A stretch of DNA of 64,000 bases from NCBI RefSeq assembly GCF_033118175.1, contig NC_083694.1, positions 33,120,108 to 33,184,107 of the forward strand, written 5' to 3'. Shown piece after piece: positions 1 through 11,592 of this stretch. The number at the start of each line of letters is the position of its first letter. Positions within the stretch are counted from its first letter, which is position 1. Origin of the DNA: Dama dama (taxonomy: Eukaryota > Chordata > Mammalia > Artiodactyla > Cervidae). The notes beneath the pieces were generated by a model. It searched no databases. It saw only the letters and a list, made by a program, of their open reading frames with translations, and was not told the DNA's origin. Made by a program: the position numbers and the translations under genes.

Positions 1-450
1 GTGACTGCAGCCATGAAATTAGAAGACATTTGCTCCTTGGAAGGAAAGCTATGACCCATCTAGATAGCATATTACAAAGCAGAGACATCACTTTGCTGAC
101 AAAGGTCCATCTAGTCAAAGCTGTGGTTTTTCCAGTAGTTGTGTACAGATATGAGAGTTGGACCATCGAGAAGGCTGAGTGCTGAAGAACTGATGTTTTC
201 AAATTGTGGTGTTGGAGAAGATTCTTGAGAGTCCCTTGGACTACGAGGAGAACAAACCAAACAATCCTAAAGGAAATCAACCCTGAATATTAATTGGAGG
301 GACTGATGTTGAAGCTGAAACTCAAATACTTTGGCCACTTGATGTGAAGAGTTGACTCATTAGAAAAGACTCTGATGCTGGGAAAGATTGAAAGCAAAAG
401 GGAAAGAGAGTGGCAGAGGAAGAGATGTTCAGATAGCATCACCGACTCAG
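1..450 (+). mobile_element. BovB LINE fragment, 3' end of ORF2
   Basis: Degenerate BovB (RTE-clade) sequence encoding the C-terminal part of the reverse-transcriptase protein. Recognisable blocks include the ones equivalent to GRKAMTNLDSILKSRDIT, ESWTIKKAEC and LKLQYFGHLM. It contains stops and frameshifts and continues after the SINE at 454. Confidence 0.9.
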
Positions 451-453
451 TAA

Positions 454-658
454 GGTCTTCCCTAATGGCTCAGTCGGTGAAAAGTGTGCCTGCAATGTGT
501 GAGACCCAGGTTCAGTCCCTGGGTCGGGAAGACCCCTGGAGAAGAAAATAGCAACCTACTATGGTATTCTTGCCTGGAGAATTCGATGGACAGAGGAGCC
601 TGGTGGGCTACAGTCTGTGGGGTCACAAAGAGCTTGACACAACTGAGTGACTAATACT
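454..658 (+). mobile_element. Bov-tA SINE inserted in BovB
   Basis: A tRNA-Glu-derived head with degenerate A and B boxes (cagtcggtgaaaagt, ggttcagtccctgg) is followed by the BovA body (tggagaattcgatggacag). It is flanked by a short duplication, ccgactca / ctgactca, inside BovB. Confidence 0.88.
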
Positions 659-660
659 TT

Positions 661-790
661 CGCTGACTCAAGGGACATGCATTTGAGCAAACTCCTGGAG
701 ATAGTGGAGAACAGAGAAGGCTGGCATTCTACAGTCCATAGGGTCACAAAGATTTGAGTAGGATTTAGTAACTGATCAACAACAACATCC
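661..790 (+). mobile_element. BovB LINE 3' terminus (continuation)
   Basis: Resumes the BovB sequence broken at 450, with the block ggacatgcatttgagcaaac, and ends in a CAA-rich tail typical of BovB. Confidence 0.85.
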
Positions 791-969
791 TCCATCCAAA
801 GAAAAGCTTTTGTATGATAATTTCCTATTTTTATACATGCTTCATCTCTGTGGTTCTCCAGGCCAAGATAAAGGAAAAAGTTATTACTCCTTCCCAGAAA
901 TTTGATTTTAGTGATTTTTAGCAATGTAGAATATGAAAAGCTCCCTGCCACAGCCCCAAGCCCTAGCCA

Positions 970-1165
970 TGTAAAGTGGTTAAGAGCATGAACCTGGTAT
1001 TGGGCTGAGGGTTTGAACCTCAGCTTACCAGTTCTGTAACCTTGAGAAAACACCTGAACTTTTCTGTTTTACTTCTATTAGCTGTGAAACTGGATAAAGA
1101 AAGCAGCTAAAAGATTGTTGTGAGGATTATAATACTTAATACATATAAGGTCTTTGAATCAATCA
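970..1165 (+). repeat. MIR SINE
   Basis: Contains the MIR core pattern: gtggttaagagcatgaacctg, the loss-of-specificity 'tgtaaccttgag' block and 'ttgtgaggattataatacttaatacat'. An old mammal-wide tRNA-derived SINE. Confidence 0.8.
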
Positions 1166-1540
1166 TATGCAATTCAAATATGTTCAATACAACATAGAAG
1201 CAGTACTGTCTATTGACCACTGGCCTGTCTTCAAATATTTTGTATTTTAACTTTCCCTGATAGCCCACATCCTCCACTATATGTATGCATTTGAGAGTAT
1301 ATCACTTGTCTTAAAATACTTTGCATTTCATGAGTTGAAATATTTTTTTCTCAGAAACCAAAGGATGACATTCACTCTTCCCAAGAGTATTTTAGACTTC
1401 CTTATAATAAAGCCTGAAACCAGTTAACCCCTGAGGCTACTTCTTGGGGACACAATGGAATGAAAGCATTTGCAGTCCTTCAAAGTTTCTAAAATCAGTA
1501 GCTCTCCATGGGAAATTATCAAAAAGTAACATGGGTATGT

Positions 1541-1657
1541 GCATGCATGCTTAGTCATGTCCGACTCTTTTGCAATCCTTTGAACTGTAGCTTGCCAGAC
1601 TCCAAATCAAACTCGTGTCTCCTTGCAGGAAAATTCTTTACCTGCTGAACCATCATA
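1541..1657 (-). mobile_element. Bov-tA SINE, internally deleted
   Basis: The reverse-oriented BovA body (tagtcatgtccgactctttt) jumps after the 'tagcttgccag' block to tRNA-head sequence, so the middle is missing. Confidence 0.75.
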
Positions 1658-1671
1658 GAAATTAACATTTT

Positions 1672-1884
1672 AATTGGGTATTTGTGCATGCTCAGTCTCA
1701 TCTGACTCTTTGAGACCCCATGGACTGTTATCACCAGGCTCCTCTGTCCATGGAATTCTCCAGACAAGCATACTGGAGTGGGGTGTCATTTTCTTCTCCA
1801 GGGGGATCTTCCCAACCCAGGAATTGAACCTGAGTCCTGTATTGACAGGTGGATCCTTTACCACTGTGCCACCTGGGAAGCTCC
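1672..1884 (-). mobile_element. Bov-tA SINE, full length
   Basis: Complete antisense Bov-tA from the 'gctcagtctcatctgactct' body to the head 'accactgtgccacctgggaag'. It is flanked by aacatttt at 1664-1671 and 1885-1892, its target-site duplication. Confidence 0.92.
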
Positions 1885-2054
1885 AACATTTTGATAACAA
1901 TCAAAGAATTGCTTTGACCTATTCTGCTCTAGATAAAGGGATGAAAAGATACATTTCCTTTTTAAAATGGGCACAGTAGAAAACTGGTCTAAATTATCCT
2001 CAGTTAATACATAGTCATTTCAAATTAGTGAGCTGCAAGGTTTTTTTAATTTCA

Positions 2055-2122
2055 ATATTTTTCTTTGGAGTATAGTTGATTTACAATGTCTTGTTAGTTG
2101 CAGATATACAGCAAAGTGATTC

Positions 2123-2158
<36 letters not shown>

Positions 2159-2160
2159 CA
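2055..2160 (-). mobile_element. L1 3' end fragment with (TA)n
   Basis: Antisense L1 3' terminal sequence (ggagtatagttgatttacaatg, cagcaaagtgattc) runs into a TA microsatellite at about 2126-2155. Confidence 0.75.
2126..2155. repeat. (TA)n microsatellite
   Basis: About 30 bases of uninterrupted TA alternation at the edge of the L1 3' end. Confidence 0.95.
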
Positions 2161-2234
2161 AAGATTTAGAATCAAATGGACCTGCCCATAAATTCCTATT
2201 TAATGAGATCATAGGCAAATCACTTAGCCTTTTT

Positions 2235-2482
2235 GTTTATTTAAATTGAAGAATAATTACTTTACAATATGGTGCTGGCTTTAGCCATACATCAGTATGA
2301 ATCAACCATAGGCATACATTTGTCCCGTCCATTCTGTACCCCCTCCCCCCTCCCTCCCCACTCCATCCCTCCAGGTTGTCACAGAACACTAGCTTTGGGT
2401 ACCAAACTCCCACTGGCTATCTGTTTTACATATGGTAATATATATATATACACATATATGTGTGTATATATATATATATATG

Positions 2483-2513
<31 letters not shown>

Positions 2514-2640
2514 TGCTATTTTCTCAAATCATTCTACCCTCTCCTTCTCCCAGAGTCCAAAAGTCTGTTCTTTATCTCTGTGTCTCCTTTGCTGCCCTGC
2601 ACATAGGATCACCTCACTTTTACCATATATATTGTATGAG
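2235..2640 (-). mobile_element. Bovine-type L1 3' end with internal TA expansion
   Basis: Antisense L1 3' UTR features: 'aattactttacaatatggtg', 'tatgaatcaaccat', a C-rich block 'cccctccctccccac' and 'agagtccaaaagtctgttct'. A TA-rich microsatellite has expanded in the middle. Confidence 0.85.
2437..2510. repeat. Compound (TA)n/(CA)n microsatellite
   Basis: About 74 bases of TA repeats broken by short CA/TG and GA interruptions, within the L1 fragment. Likely length-polymorphic. Confidence 0.95.
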
Positions 2641-2870
2641 GTTGAAAACATCTATTTAATAGGGCTATTGTGAGGATTAATGGGACTTCCCTGGTGGCTG
2701 AGACAGTAAAGAATCTTAGTGTAATATGAGAGACCCTGGTTCAATCCCTAGATCGGAAGATCCCCTGGAGAAGGGAATGGTTACCTGCTCAAGTATTCTT
2801 GCAGGATCTTGAGTATTACAAGCCTTGCATATAATCAGTTCTCAATAAATGAGAGTTAATATAGTTCTCT
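2641..2870 (+). repeat. MIR SINE remnant split by a Bov-tA
   Basis: The left part has 'agggctattgtgaggattaat'. The right part, after about 2810, has 'ataatcagttctcaataaatg', which is the MIR 3' end. Together they bracket the younger SINE. Confidence 0.6.
2681..2808 (+). mobile_element. Bov-tA SINE, 3'-truncated
   Basis: tRNA-like head 'gggacttccctggtggctga' with B-box-like 'ggttcaatccctag'. The body stops soon after 'agtattcttgca'. Confidence 0.85.
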
Positions 2871-4283
2871 TAGCTATCTCTTAGTTCCTTAGCTTAACTA
2901 ATATAGTTCCTGTTCTGCCTCAAAAACTGCTGCCTTAAACAGCATAACACACAGTGTTCAGAGAGAACCCAAGGGGCAACTAGCCACCTTTATCATACCT
3001 GCTATTATGCATCCCCACTTAGAAATGCCATATGTTCAGTTGCTTATCCTTTCCCACCATTTCTCTCAGGTCTCTCAGGTTGAACAGAACATATGCTCCA
3101 GTACTGGAAAATAAACTAGGGCAATGGAGGTGGAACACCAAGTGATCAATGATTATTTGATAATGGAAACTTATTAGGTTTTGCAAAGACACAGAACTGG
3201 AATATTACCATATCCACTTGAAATGTTTCCACATACATTTTTAATAGTAGTGAAAAAGACATTCAATCCCAGTTGATAGTCTGTCTTCCATCTCCTTGTT
3301 ACTCTTCATAATTTTAAAAGTGACAGAGAATCTAAAACTGTCTATCACTGAGTCAGCTGATACCTAGTTCTTATTTTGAAAGTGGATAAATGGTCTTGTG
3401 AATCCATTCTTCTAGTAAACTGTGCAATTTTGTATTGCTCTTTCCCAGCCAGAGGTGTGTTTGCTGTCTAAATGATATGTATATGCTCAGAAATGAAGCT
3501 GAAGCACTATATCTAAAGGAATATTTAAACATTTTGAAAACAAATTGCAGACCTTGGAAATTAAGATAACTATATTTTGAAACAACCTTTTTTAAATTTA
3601 GAAATGGAATATTATTGTCACTTTGCTCTCTTATTTACCCAGCTCTATGTCTCATCCCTGGCATGTGCACTGAACCAGTGTGAAATAAAACAACAAAACT
3701 GCTTATCACAGTAGAATGAGGACTTCTAAGCAGCTGCTGTAGTGTGACAGAAGAGGATAGATAAGCATAAATTGTTCATTGCTACTGATGCATGCAAAAT
3801 AGAACTTCTTTGGTTCTGGATCCCAAATTGAATTTGAGAAAGAAATTAAGATGAGGCAATAAATGCAGTTATGTTGACAGCACTAATAAGGAGGTCTACC
3901 AACACTTCAAGTCTTTCTGTCAGCATTTCTAATTAAACTGTAAACATTAACTGAATTACCCTTCTGTCTAAATTTCCCATTTACAACATAAGAACCGTAT
4001 TATTTGCTTTTTCTCTACTTAAAGGAATGATCCGGAGTTGCTTCTGAAGATAAAATATTGTGATCCACTCTAGAAGAAAACTATAATTTGATATGGTTGA
4101 TCATGTTTCATTGAGTATTTAGCCCTGATGATTATATAGTGGAATCTATTGTGTTGGGCAAGGCAATTAACACATTCCACTCTTCTAGGGAAATCTAGAA
4201 CTTTACACAAAGATTTAAGATGAATCCTTTGACCAAATTGATAAGTTGTTTCAGTGAAGCAACCAATTTAGCTAATGCATTTT
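2871..4283. other. Intronic sequence, no gene recognised
   Basis: AT-rich non-repetitive-looking sequence. No exon-like frame, RNA gene or recognisable repeat was found; old degraded repeats may be present. Confidence 0.5.
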
Positions 4284-4479
4284 TGTAAGTTGAATGGTGA
4301 CCCCTCAAAAGTATGTCCACAGCCCCTAGCTCCTAGAACCTGTATGTGAGCTTATTTTGAAAACAAAAAAAACCTTTGCAGATGTGCTGAAGTTAAAGAT
4401 CTTGAGATTAGGCCACCCTGCTTTATCTGAATGGGCCATAAAACTGATGATGAGTGTCCTTATAAGAGATAAGAAAGGA

Positions 4480-4907
4480 GGACTTTTCTGATGGTCCAGT
4501 GGTTAAGAATCCACCTTGCCAGGTGGCGCTAGAGGTAAAGAACCCGCCTGCCCATGCAGGAGATGTAAAGAGACCCAGGTTTGATCCCTGGGTTGGGAAG
4601 ATCCTCTGAAAAAGGGCATGGCAACCCACCCTGGTATTCTTGCCTGGAGAATCTCCATGGACAGAGGAGACTCACAGGCTACAGCCCATGGGGTCACAAC
4701 GAGCCGGACATGACTAAAGTGGTTTAGCATGCACACATGCACACCAGTGCAGGGGACATGGGTTTGATCCCTGGTCTGGGAAGATTCCACCTGCTGTGTG
4801 GCAGCTAAGCCTGTGTGCCACAGCTGTTGAGGCCCGCGTACTCTAGAGACTGTAGGCAGCAATGAAGATCCAGCACAGCCAAATATAAATAAATATTTTA
4901 AAAATTA
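4480..4907 (+). mobile_element. CHR-type SINE, split by a Bov-tA
   Basis: Head 'gatggtccagtggttaagaa' at 4490 and later 'ggtttgatccctggtctggg', 'ccacagctgttgaggcccgc' and the A-rich tail 'aaatataaataaat' match the cetartiodactyl CHR-2 SINE. It is flanked by the MLT1 target repeat agataagaaagga (4467-4479) / agataagaaggga (4908-4920). Confidence 0.82.
4524..4743 (+). mobile_element. Bov-tA SINE nested in the CHR SINE
   Basis: Head 'gtaaagaacccgcctgccca', B-box-like 'ggtttgatccctgggttggg' and body 'ggagaatctccatggacaga' interrupt the CHR SINE. This makes a three-level nest. Confidence 0.85.
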
Positions 4908-5728
4908 AGATAAGAAGGGAGAAGAAAGAGCAGAGAAGGCCAGGTGGAAATGGGGGTAGAGATTAGAGTGATTCTACTACCAGGAGTGCCTGGAGCCACC
5001 AGGAGGAGGAAGACGTGAAGAAGAATTTTTCCCAAGATCCTTCAGAGGGAGCATGGCCATTCCAAAACCCTGATTTTGTACTTATGGCCTCCAGAACGGT
5101 TTAAGCCACCAAGTTTGTGGTATGTGGTAATTTCTATGGCAGCTCTAGGAAAGTATACAAGCATGTTCTATTGACTTAGAGAAACCATGTCCCTGGAAGG
5201 AGCAATTTGTTGTATTATTCTGTTTTGTTTAGATGCAGCATGTGAGACAACTAGTAGCTGAACTATTAGAAAACCCACTGAATTATAAAAATATGCCATG
5301 TTTATGTAGCCCTAAATCAAGTGGGCAAATCAAGATTTCATTCCTTTTGGAGTCAAACTTGTCTTTTGGCATAATGGAGAGTGGAATCATCATTGAATGA
5401 ACATCAGATTTTAAAAATGCAAAAATGGATTTAGTAACTTGCTAAGATTCTCACAGAAAAGAGGAAATGCGACTGCTACTTTCACCTCCAATATACAAAG
5501 AACTTGTAATTAATCACTCCCATCCTTACAGTAAGAAAAATCTGGACAAACTTAAATCAGGGACCTATCCTAGACCTATCAGAGAACTGAGGTCATCAGT
5601 CTACCTGCCACCCTGAAACCTATAGAGAGATAGTTGCATTTATGGAAATACCACATGAGAACAGGAAGGGAGTGGGCAGGATTCCTTAGGGGGAAAAGAA
5701 GATACTAGATATTTTCAATTAGTTGTTA

Positions 5729-5931
5729 TGTTGTTGTTTAGTTGCTGAGTCATGTCCAACTCTTTGCAAACCCATGGACTGCACCCTGCCGGGCTCTTCT
5801 GTCCATGGGATTTCCCAGGCAAGAATACCATGGATTGCCATTTTCTTCTCCAGGGGATCTCCCCTACCCAGGGATCACACGTGCATCTCCTGCATTGGCA
5901 GGCAGGTTCTTTACCACCGAGCCACCAGAGT
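5729..5931 (-). mobile_element. Bov-tA SINE
   Basis: Full antisense copy from 'ttgttgtttagttgctgagt' to 'accaccgagccaccagag', with 'ggcaagaataccatggattg' in the body. Confidence 0.9.
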
Positions 5932-6884
5932 AGGAACACTTAAATAGTAACCACGATAAACTGGTGGAGACTGAGGACAGAGTAGCCAGAGAGTGAGGGA
6001 GTCCTAGTCATGCTAAGGTCCTCATACACTGTGGGCTTTCCCTTTAGGAAGCACATAAGGTTCTCGGGGGTAGGTTCTGAGAAGGATCCCCTCAGAACTC
6101 TGGCAGGCGGGGTGGAAAGGTAAGTGTTCCAGACTGTTTTCCCCAACAAAGGCCTTCCCTTCAGAGGGAAGGAATTTTCTGGAGCTTTATCATAGCTAGG
6201 ATAAGGGGATTCTGCTCTAATTCCAACTCTATCTACCCTGAGAAAAAAGAAAAGCTAGTCATGAAGGGGCAGCTCTTTAAGGAAGTAGATTGGAAACATC
6301 CAGAGAAGAGAGCAGGGAAAGTGGGAAAAAAGCACAAATTTATATCACTTGAGGAAGATAGGACAAAAACACACATGAAGGTTACAGCCCCACTAAATAA
6401 CTGAGAAGCACTCAGAAAATTGTAGAATGCTCCTATCTGTTATACCGTACCACCATATCAATAAGCCTGCAGTATATTAACACTGTATTTGAGTTTGAAA
6501 ACCAGTGAGTCTCAGATCTTCTTGAATTAGTACCAAGAGTAGCCCTCAAATCAAGAAGAAGACAAAAATCAATCAAGTGAAAAGACAAATGAAAAAATGC
6601 AACCTGGAGGAATTGGAAGCCTCTGATCCTGTAGCTGCAACTAATAGCTGAAATCCTAGCCATATTATTAGAAATTCTCACATCAAAGCCTTATTTTTCT
6701 TGGTCCCTATTACCTGATATAGCATGTCTGGCTTTCAACAAAAAAAATTACAAGGCATTCAAAAAGATGAGAAAAAACACAGTCAAATTAATCATCAGAA
6801 TCAGACTAAGATAGAGTGCAGATACTGAAATTATCAAACAGAGAATTTAGCATAATAGTAATTAAAATATAACATGCTGTAGTA

Positions 6885-7100
6885 GGGCTTCCCAGGTGGC
6901 AGGCACAGTTGGTAAAGAATCCACCTGCCATTGCAGGAGATTCAAGGTACATGGGTTTGATCCCTGGGTCAGGAAGATCCTTTAGAGTAGGAAATGGCAG
7001 CCAACTCCAGTATTCTGCCAAGAAAATTCTATGGACAAAAGAGCTGGGGAGCTACAGTCCAGAGTCGCAAAGAGTCAGACACGACTGAGCACACACAACA
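6885..7100 (+). mobile_element. Bov-tA SINE
   Basis: Sense copy: 'gggcttcccaggtggcaggc', B-box-like 'ggtttgatccctgggtcagg', and a body ending 'gactgagcacacacaac'. It interrupts L1M sequence. Confidence 0.9.
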
Positions 7101-8130
7101 GCTAGTAGGAAAAATAGACAATATAAGAGAACAGAAGGTAAAATAGGAATTTTTTTTAAGGAATAAAAGAACAAAAACCTAAGCATATTATACTCAAATT
7201 GTGGTAAACCAAAAATAGAGAAAGTCTTCAAGAAGACAGATGAGGATGAAAATCACCTTTTATGTAGGAAAATGCACAAGAATTAGAGAAGACTTATCAG
7301 AAACTATGCAGTCGAGAATGGAGTGAACTCCTTGAAGTACTGAAAGAAATATCTGTCTTCCTATAATTTTGTGTTTACCTAACTTGACTTGAACAGAGAC
7401 ATAGAAATACTTTCTCAGAGTGAAGTAGACTTGCCTTGCAAGAAATGTTAAATTATTCAGGCAGAAGTTAAATGACACAAGTCAGAAGCTTGCATGTACA
7501 CAATGAAAGAATGAGCATCAGAGAAGAAATCAATGAAGGTAAAGCACAATCTTTTTATTTTATTCTTCTTAATTGATCTAAAATACAGCTTTAAAAATCA
7601 ATAATGAGAATAATAGTAGGTAATTATAGCACATGGATAAATGAACTAAATCATAGCAATGAGAACAGAGGTGAGAGGAGCTGAGAACTCTCTGTTATCA
7701 GCTTCCTGCAGTTCTAATGAGGTAATGTAGTGTTATTTAAAAGTGGATTTAATTTAAGATGTATTTTGTTTATCCCAGGACAATTTGTAAATAATTTTTA
7801 AATTATTTAAATAAAAAATTTTTATATAAAAGTAAGCATAAAAGTGGAGATAAAATAGAAGGCTATAAAATACTCAATAAGCTAAAGCAGTAAAGGAAGT
7901 GAAAAAAGAACACATGCAGTGAGCAGAAAATAAAGATGAGAGATTTTAATCCAAATATATAAATAATCATTTTAAGTGTAATAGTATAAAATACCAAGTT
8001 AAGACAGAGATTTTCAGATTGGATTGAAAAAATAGATCCAACAGTATGCTATGTATTAAAAAAAAAACTCATATTTTGAACATAGAAATTCAGATAAATG
8101 CTACGTAAAAGGAAAAAAGAATTCTAGTCC

Positions 8131-8755
8131 CAGACTTCTCCCTAAATTGATATGCATTACAAAACTCAACATTCAAAAAACTAAGATCATGGCATCCAGT
8201 CCCATCACTTCATGGCAAATAAAAGGGGAAAAAGTAGAAACAGTGACAGATTTTATTTTCTCGGGCTCCAAAATCACTGCTGACAGTGACTGCAGTCACA
8301 AAATTAAGATACTTGCTCCTTGGAAGGAAAGCTATGAGAAACCTAGACTGCATATTAAAAAGCCAAGACATCACTTTGCAGATAACGATCCATATAGTCA
8401 AAGCTATGATTTTTCCAGTAGTCAGCCACACATGTGAGAGTTGGACTGTAAAGAAGACTGAGCATCAAAGAACTTATGCTTTTGAACTGTGATGCTGGAG
8501 AAAACTCTTGAGAGTCCCTTGGACTGCAAGGAGATCAAACCAGTCAATCCTAAAGGAAATCAACCCTGAGTATTCATTGGAAGGACTGATGCTGAAGCTG
8601 AAGCTCCAATACTTTGGCCACCTGATGCAAAAAAGCTGACTCATTGGAAAAGACCCTGATGCTAGGAAAGATTGAAGACAAAAAGAGAAGAGGGCGGCAG
8701 AAGAGGAGCTAGATAGCATTACTGGCTCAGTGGACATGAATTTGACCAACCTCCA
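8131..8755 (+). mobile_element. BovB LINE fragment, ORF2 3' part
   Basis: Sense BovB encoding blocks such as NIQKTKIMASSPITSWQI and DCSHKIKILAPWKESYEKP-like sequence, then 'aggaaatcaaccctgagtat'. Broken by stops and by the SINE at 8756. Confidence 0.9.
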
Positions 8756-8966
8756 GGCTTCCCTGGTGGCGCAGATGGTAAAGAGTCTGCCCGCAATGTG
8801 GGAGACCTGGGTTCAATCCCTGGGTTGGGAAGATCCCCTGGAGGAGGGCATGGGTACCCACCCCAGTATTCTTGCCTAGAGAGTCCCATGGACAGAAGAG
8901 CCTGGCGGGCTACAGTCCACGGGGTTGCAAGGAGTCAGACATGACTAAGCAACTAAGCAGAGCACA
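8756..8966 (+). mobile_element. Bov-tA SINE nested in BovB
   Basis: Head 'ggcttccctggtggcgcaga', B-box-like 'ggttcaatccctgggttggg', body 'agagtcccatggacagaaga'. It lies in BovB a few tens of bases downstream of the site used at 450-661. Confidence 0.9.
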
Positions 8967-9062
8967 CTGGGACATAGTGAAGGACAGGGAAGTGTGGCAT
9001 GCTGCAGTCCATGGGCTCGCAAAGAGTCAGGCAAGACTTAGCAACAAACAACAACAACAAAT
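8967..9062 (+). mobile_element. BovB LINE 3' terminus (continuation)
   Basis: 'gggacatagtgaaggacag' through the (CAA)n tail 'acaacaacaa'. Completes the element broken at 8755. Confidence 0.85.
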
Positions 9063-9930
9063 TCACTTAAACTTTCTGGACCTCATTTATTTTCTTATCT
9101 GTATTTGTTTTCATGTTGTTTAGTTTTCATATAAAATTTTTGCTAAGGATTTTAAACCTTTGGTATGATATAGGCTACAACTTTTCATTATTTTCCATAT
9201 ACCATGTTATCCTGTCCTGTCTCTACTCTGTAAGTGATTTCTGCACTAGTCTTATAATAAAGACTAGTAGGTCTTTAGGTAGGTCTGCCAAATTCCAGCT
9301 TAATCATTTTTAGATGAGGATTTTCCTTATAACCTAATAAATTAAATTAAATAAATTAACTTAAATAATGAATTCAGACCCAGTTATGGACTGAGCCAAC
9401 AGCTTAAGGAGATTGCATGCTGGGTTTTACAAGTTTGTTAATTTGCTTATATGGGAGTTGTCAGCATAGTAGAGGTTACAGAACTTGGTTATTTTTTAAC
9501 CTGAAGAGACAACTAAAACATGGGGAATCGGGGCACATCAATGTCTCATTCTGATCTGACTTGATTCTTGTGATAGATGTTAACTTAATTATTGGAAAGA
9601 AAGAAAATGCTTGTTTTTAAAAGGATAAAAGATATAATTGAAATTACCTCAGATATGCAGTTGCCATTTATTTAATTAAATTAACAGAAATAAATTCAGT
9701 TGATGGTGATAATTGATCAAAGACTTAAGGACACTAACATTAAAAGAATAGAGGTTGATTGTACTTACTATGTCGATTAATCAATTAATCTATAATTTAC
9801 AAGGCCATGACAGCCTTCTAGGAAACAAACTCATCTCAGAACATATGCTTTCATTTGAAATATCTCTGTGAGATCAAGCCATATGGTAAATTGTTAGTCT
9901 TGTCCATTGGAATTTTTTAATGATTCAAGC
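9063..9930. other. Intronic sequence, no gene recognised
   Basis: AT-rich; no convincing exon, RNA gene or named repeat was identified. Confidence 0.5.
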
Positions 9931-10145
9931 TGTGCTCATTGCTCAGTCGTGTCCGACTCTTTGTGACCCTATGGACTGTAGCCCGCCAGGCTCCTCTGTC
10001 CATGGGGTTTTCCAGGCAAGAATACTGGAGTGGGTTGTCATTTCCTTCTCCAGGGGATCTTCCGGACCTAGGGATTGAACCCTCATCTCTTACGTCTCCT
10101 GCTTTGGAAGGCAGGTTCTTTACCACTAGGGCCACCTGGGAAGCC
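9931..10145 (-). mobile_element. Bov-tA SINE
   Basis: Full antisense copy from 'ctcagtcgtgtccgactctt' to 'gggccacctgggaagcc'. Little diverged. Confidence 0.92.
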
Positions 10146-10609
10146 TTTACTTCATTAGCAACCAAAAAAAGTGGTGAGAATCCTAACTGGAAATGAGAAG
10201 TTTTATTCTTTAGTTTTTGCATTATATTTTGTCTTCTAATTTGTAGCAGCATAGTGAGCCTAGAAAGTATGGCGCAGATGAGCATAATGAAACTTAAAAT
10301 TTCAGGTAAAATGAAAATGCATCATTAAAAGTCAAGACTTTTCCTCAGCTCCCAAGAAACTGACTTAGAACATCTTGCTCTTTCTCTATGAGCCTGGAGA
10401 TGAAAAATGCAAGGCTTTTTGAAACTGTGGTTCTTTAAATTTAGAGGTATGTTTATCATGAGTTTGAATATGGGAGAATTTTTCAATTCAGGCTTCAGTG
10501 CTCATAAACATGAAGGAAAATGAAGGGGTCTTCTGAAATCTTTTAGTTTTTAATTTAGTTTTAAATCTTTAAAATCTTTTACTTTTATCTCACTCTATTT
10601 ACCTATGCC
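10146..10609. other. Intronic sequence, no gene recognised
   Basis: AT-rich sequence between a SINE and an L2-like stretch. Nothing identifiable. Confidence 0.5.
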
Positions 10610-10900
10610 CCATCTGAACTAGACCGCCTGTTGTTTCCATTAAAATTTCTGTGTTTTGTATAAGCAGTTGGCACGCCTGTTTATCCATGTGGGGATCTCA
10701 TCTTTCAATCTAGGAAAACTTTCCCATTCTTCAAGGCCAGCTGAAATGCCTTTTCTATTCACCAGAGCCTGGAATGATTTCTTTCCTTACAAGATTTTCA
10801 GATATTTCTATCCACTCATATGAAAACTTTCATACTGTAGTTATTTGTGAGAATATTTTAATTTCTTTATATGATCATAGGTATCATAATATCATGGTAC
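10610..10900 (+). repeat. L2 LINE 3' remnant (probable)
   Basis: Blocks like 'cccattcttcaaggccagct', 'gaaatgccttttctattcac' and 'ccagagcctggaatgatttc' resemble the L2 3' end in sense orientation. Highly diverged. Confidence 0.5.
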
Positions 10901-11359
10901 TTCCTGAAACATAATAAATATGCTAAGAATAAACGAATAAGTTGAGCAGTCTTCATGTTTGGGAAATGACTGTAGTTACTTGGTTGGCCCAGTGATTTCT
11001 GCTATCTTAACAGTTGTATGATAGCCTTTGGTCTATAGCCAAAAACACAAGAGAGAGCTTGTAATAGTTCAATTCTGAGGATACCTGTAGATAAGTAATA
11101 TAAAGTGCATCTGTCCAGTGGATTTAAAATTAAAGTGCTGTGTGATCCATTAATGTTTAAAACTTTATCTTTAGATAAGATTGCATAGAAGGCTAATATC
11201 ATAAATATATATAGATAGATAGATACTCTCTAGACAATGCTGTCTGTTTATTGGGTAGGCTCAAGTTTTATTTTGAGAAGTGGATGTAAGCAAAGGTACG
11301 TACCGAAAGAAATAATTTTAATCTTCTATGCTAGTTACTGTTGTGCCATCTAGTTTTTG
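10901..11359. other. Intronic sequence with a short (TAGA) run
   Basis: No gene seen. A short 'atagatagatagat' run lies near 11210-11225. Confidence 0.5.
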
Positions 11360-11372
11360 CATTCTAAGACAT

Positions 11373-11579
11373 GTGCTGTGCTTAGTCTCTCAGCTTTGTT
11401 TGATTCTTTGTGACCCCATGGATTGTAGCCTGCCAGGCTCATCTGTCTCTGGGGATTCTCCAGGGAAGAATATTGGAGTGGGTTTCCATGCTCTCCTCTA
11501 GGGGATCTTCCCAACCCAGGGAGCGAACCCAGGTCTCCTGCATTGCACGTTCTTTACCATCCGAGCCACCAGGGAAGCC
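11373..11579 (-). mobile_element. Bov-tA SINE with target duplication
   Basis: Antisense Bov-tA flanked by cattctaagacat (11360-11372) and cattttgagacat (11580-11592), a 13-base duplication with two changes. Confidence 0.92.
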
Positions 11580-11592
11580 CATTTTGAGACAT

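Larger units (their letters stand above)
4284..5159 (+). mobile_element. MLT1A-like MaLR solo LTR, interrupted by SINEs
   Basis: The left part has the 'ttgaatggtgacccctcaaaa' start and 'gagtgtccttataagaga'. The right part has 'ccttcagagggagcatggcc', 'taagccaccaagtttgtggt' and the 'tatggcagctctaggaaa' end. The middle, 4480-4907, is a later SINE insertion. An ancient ERVL-MaLR LTR. Confidence 0.88.
5470..8130 (+). mobile_element. Ancient L1M (5' UTR/ORF1 region), strongly diverged
   Basis: Sense-oriented, A-rich L1M-like blocks occur at 6700-6870 (ggcattcaaaaagatgagaa, 'gaaattatcaaacagagaat'), 7200-7480 and 7900-8060 ('aagacagagattttcagattgga'). It is interrupted by SINEs at 5729 and 6885. No intact frame. 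The left limit is approximate. Confidence 0.6.
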
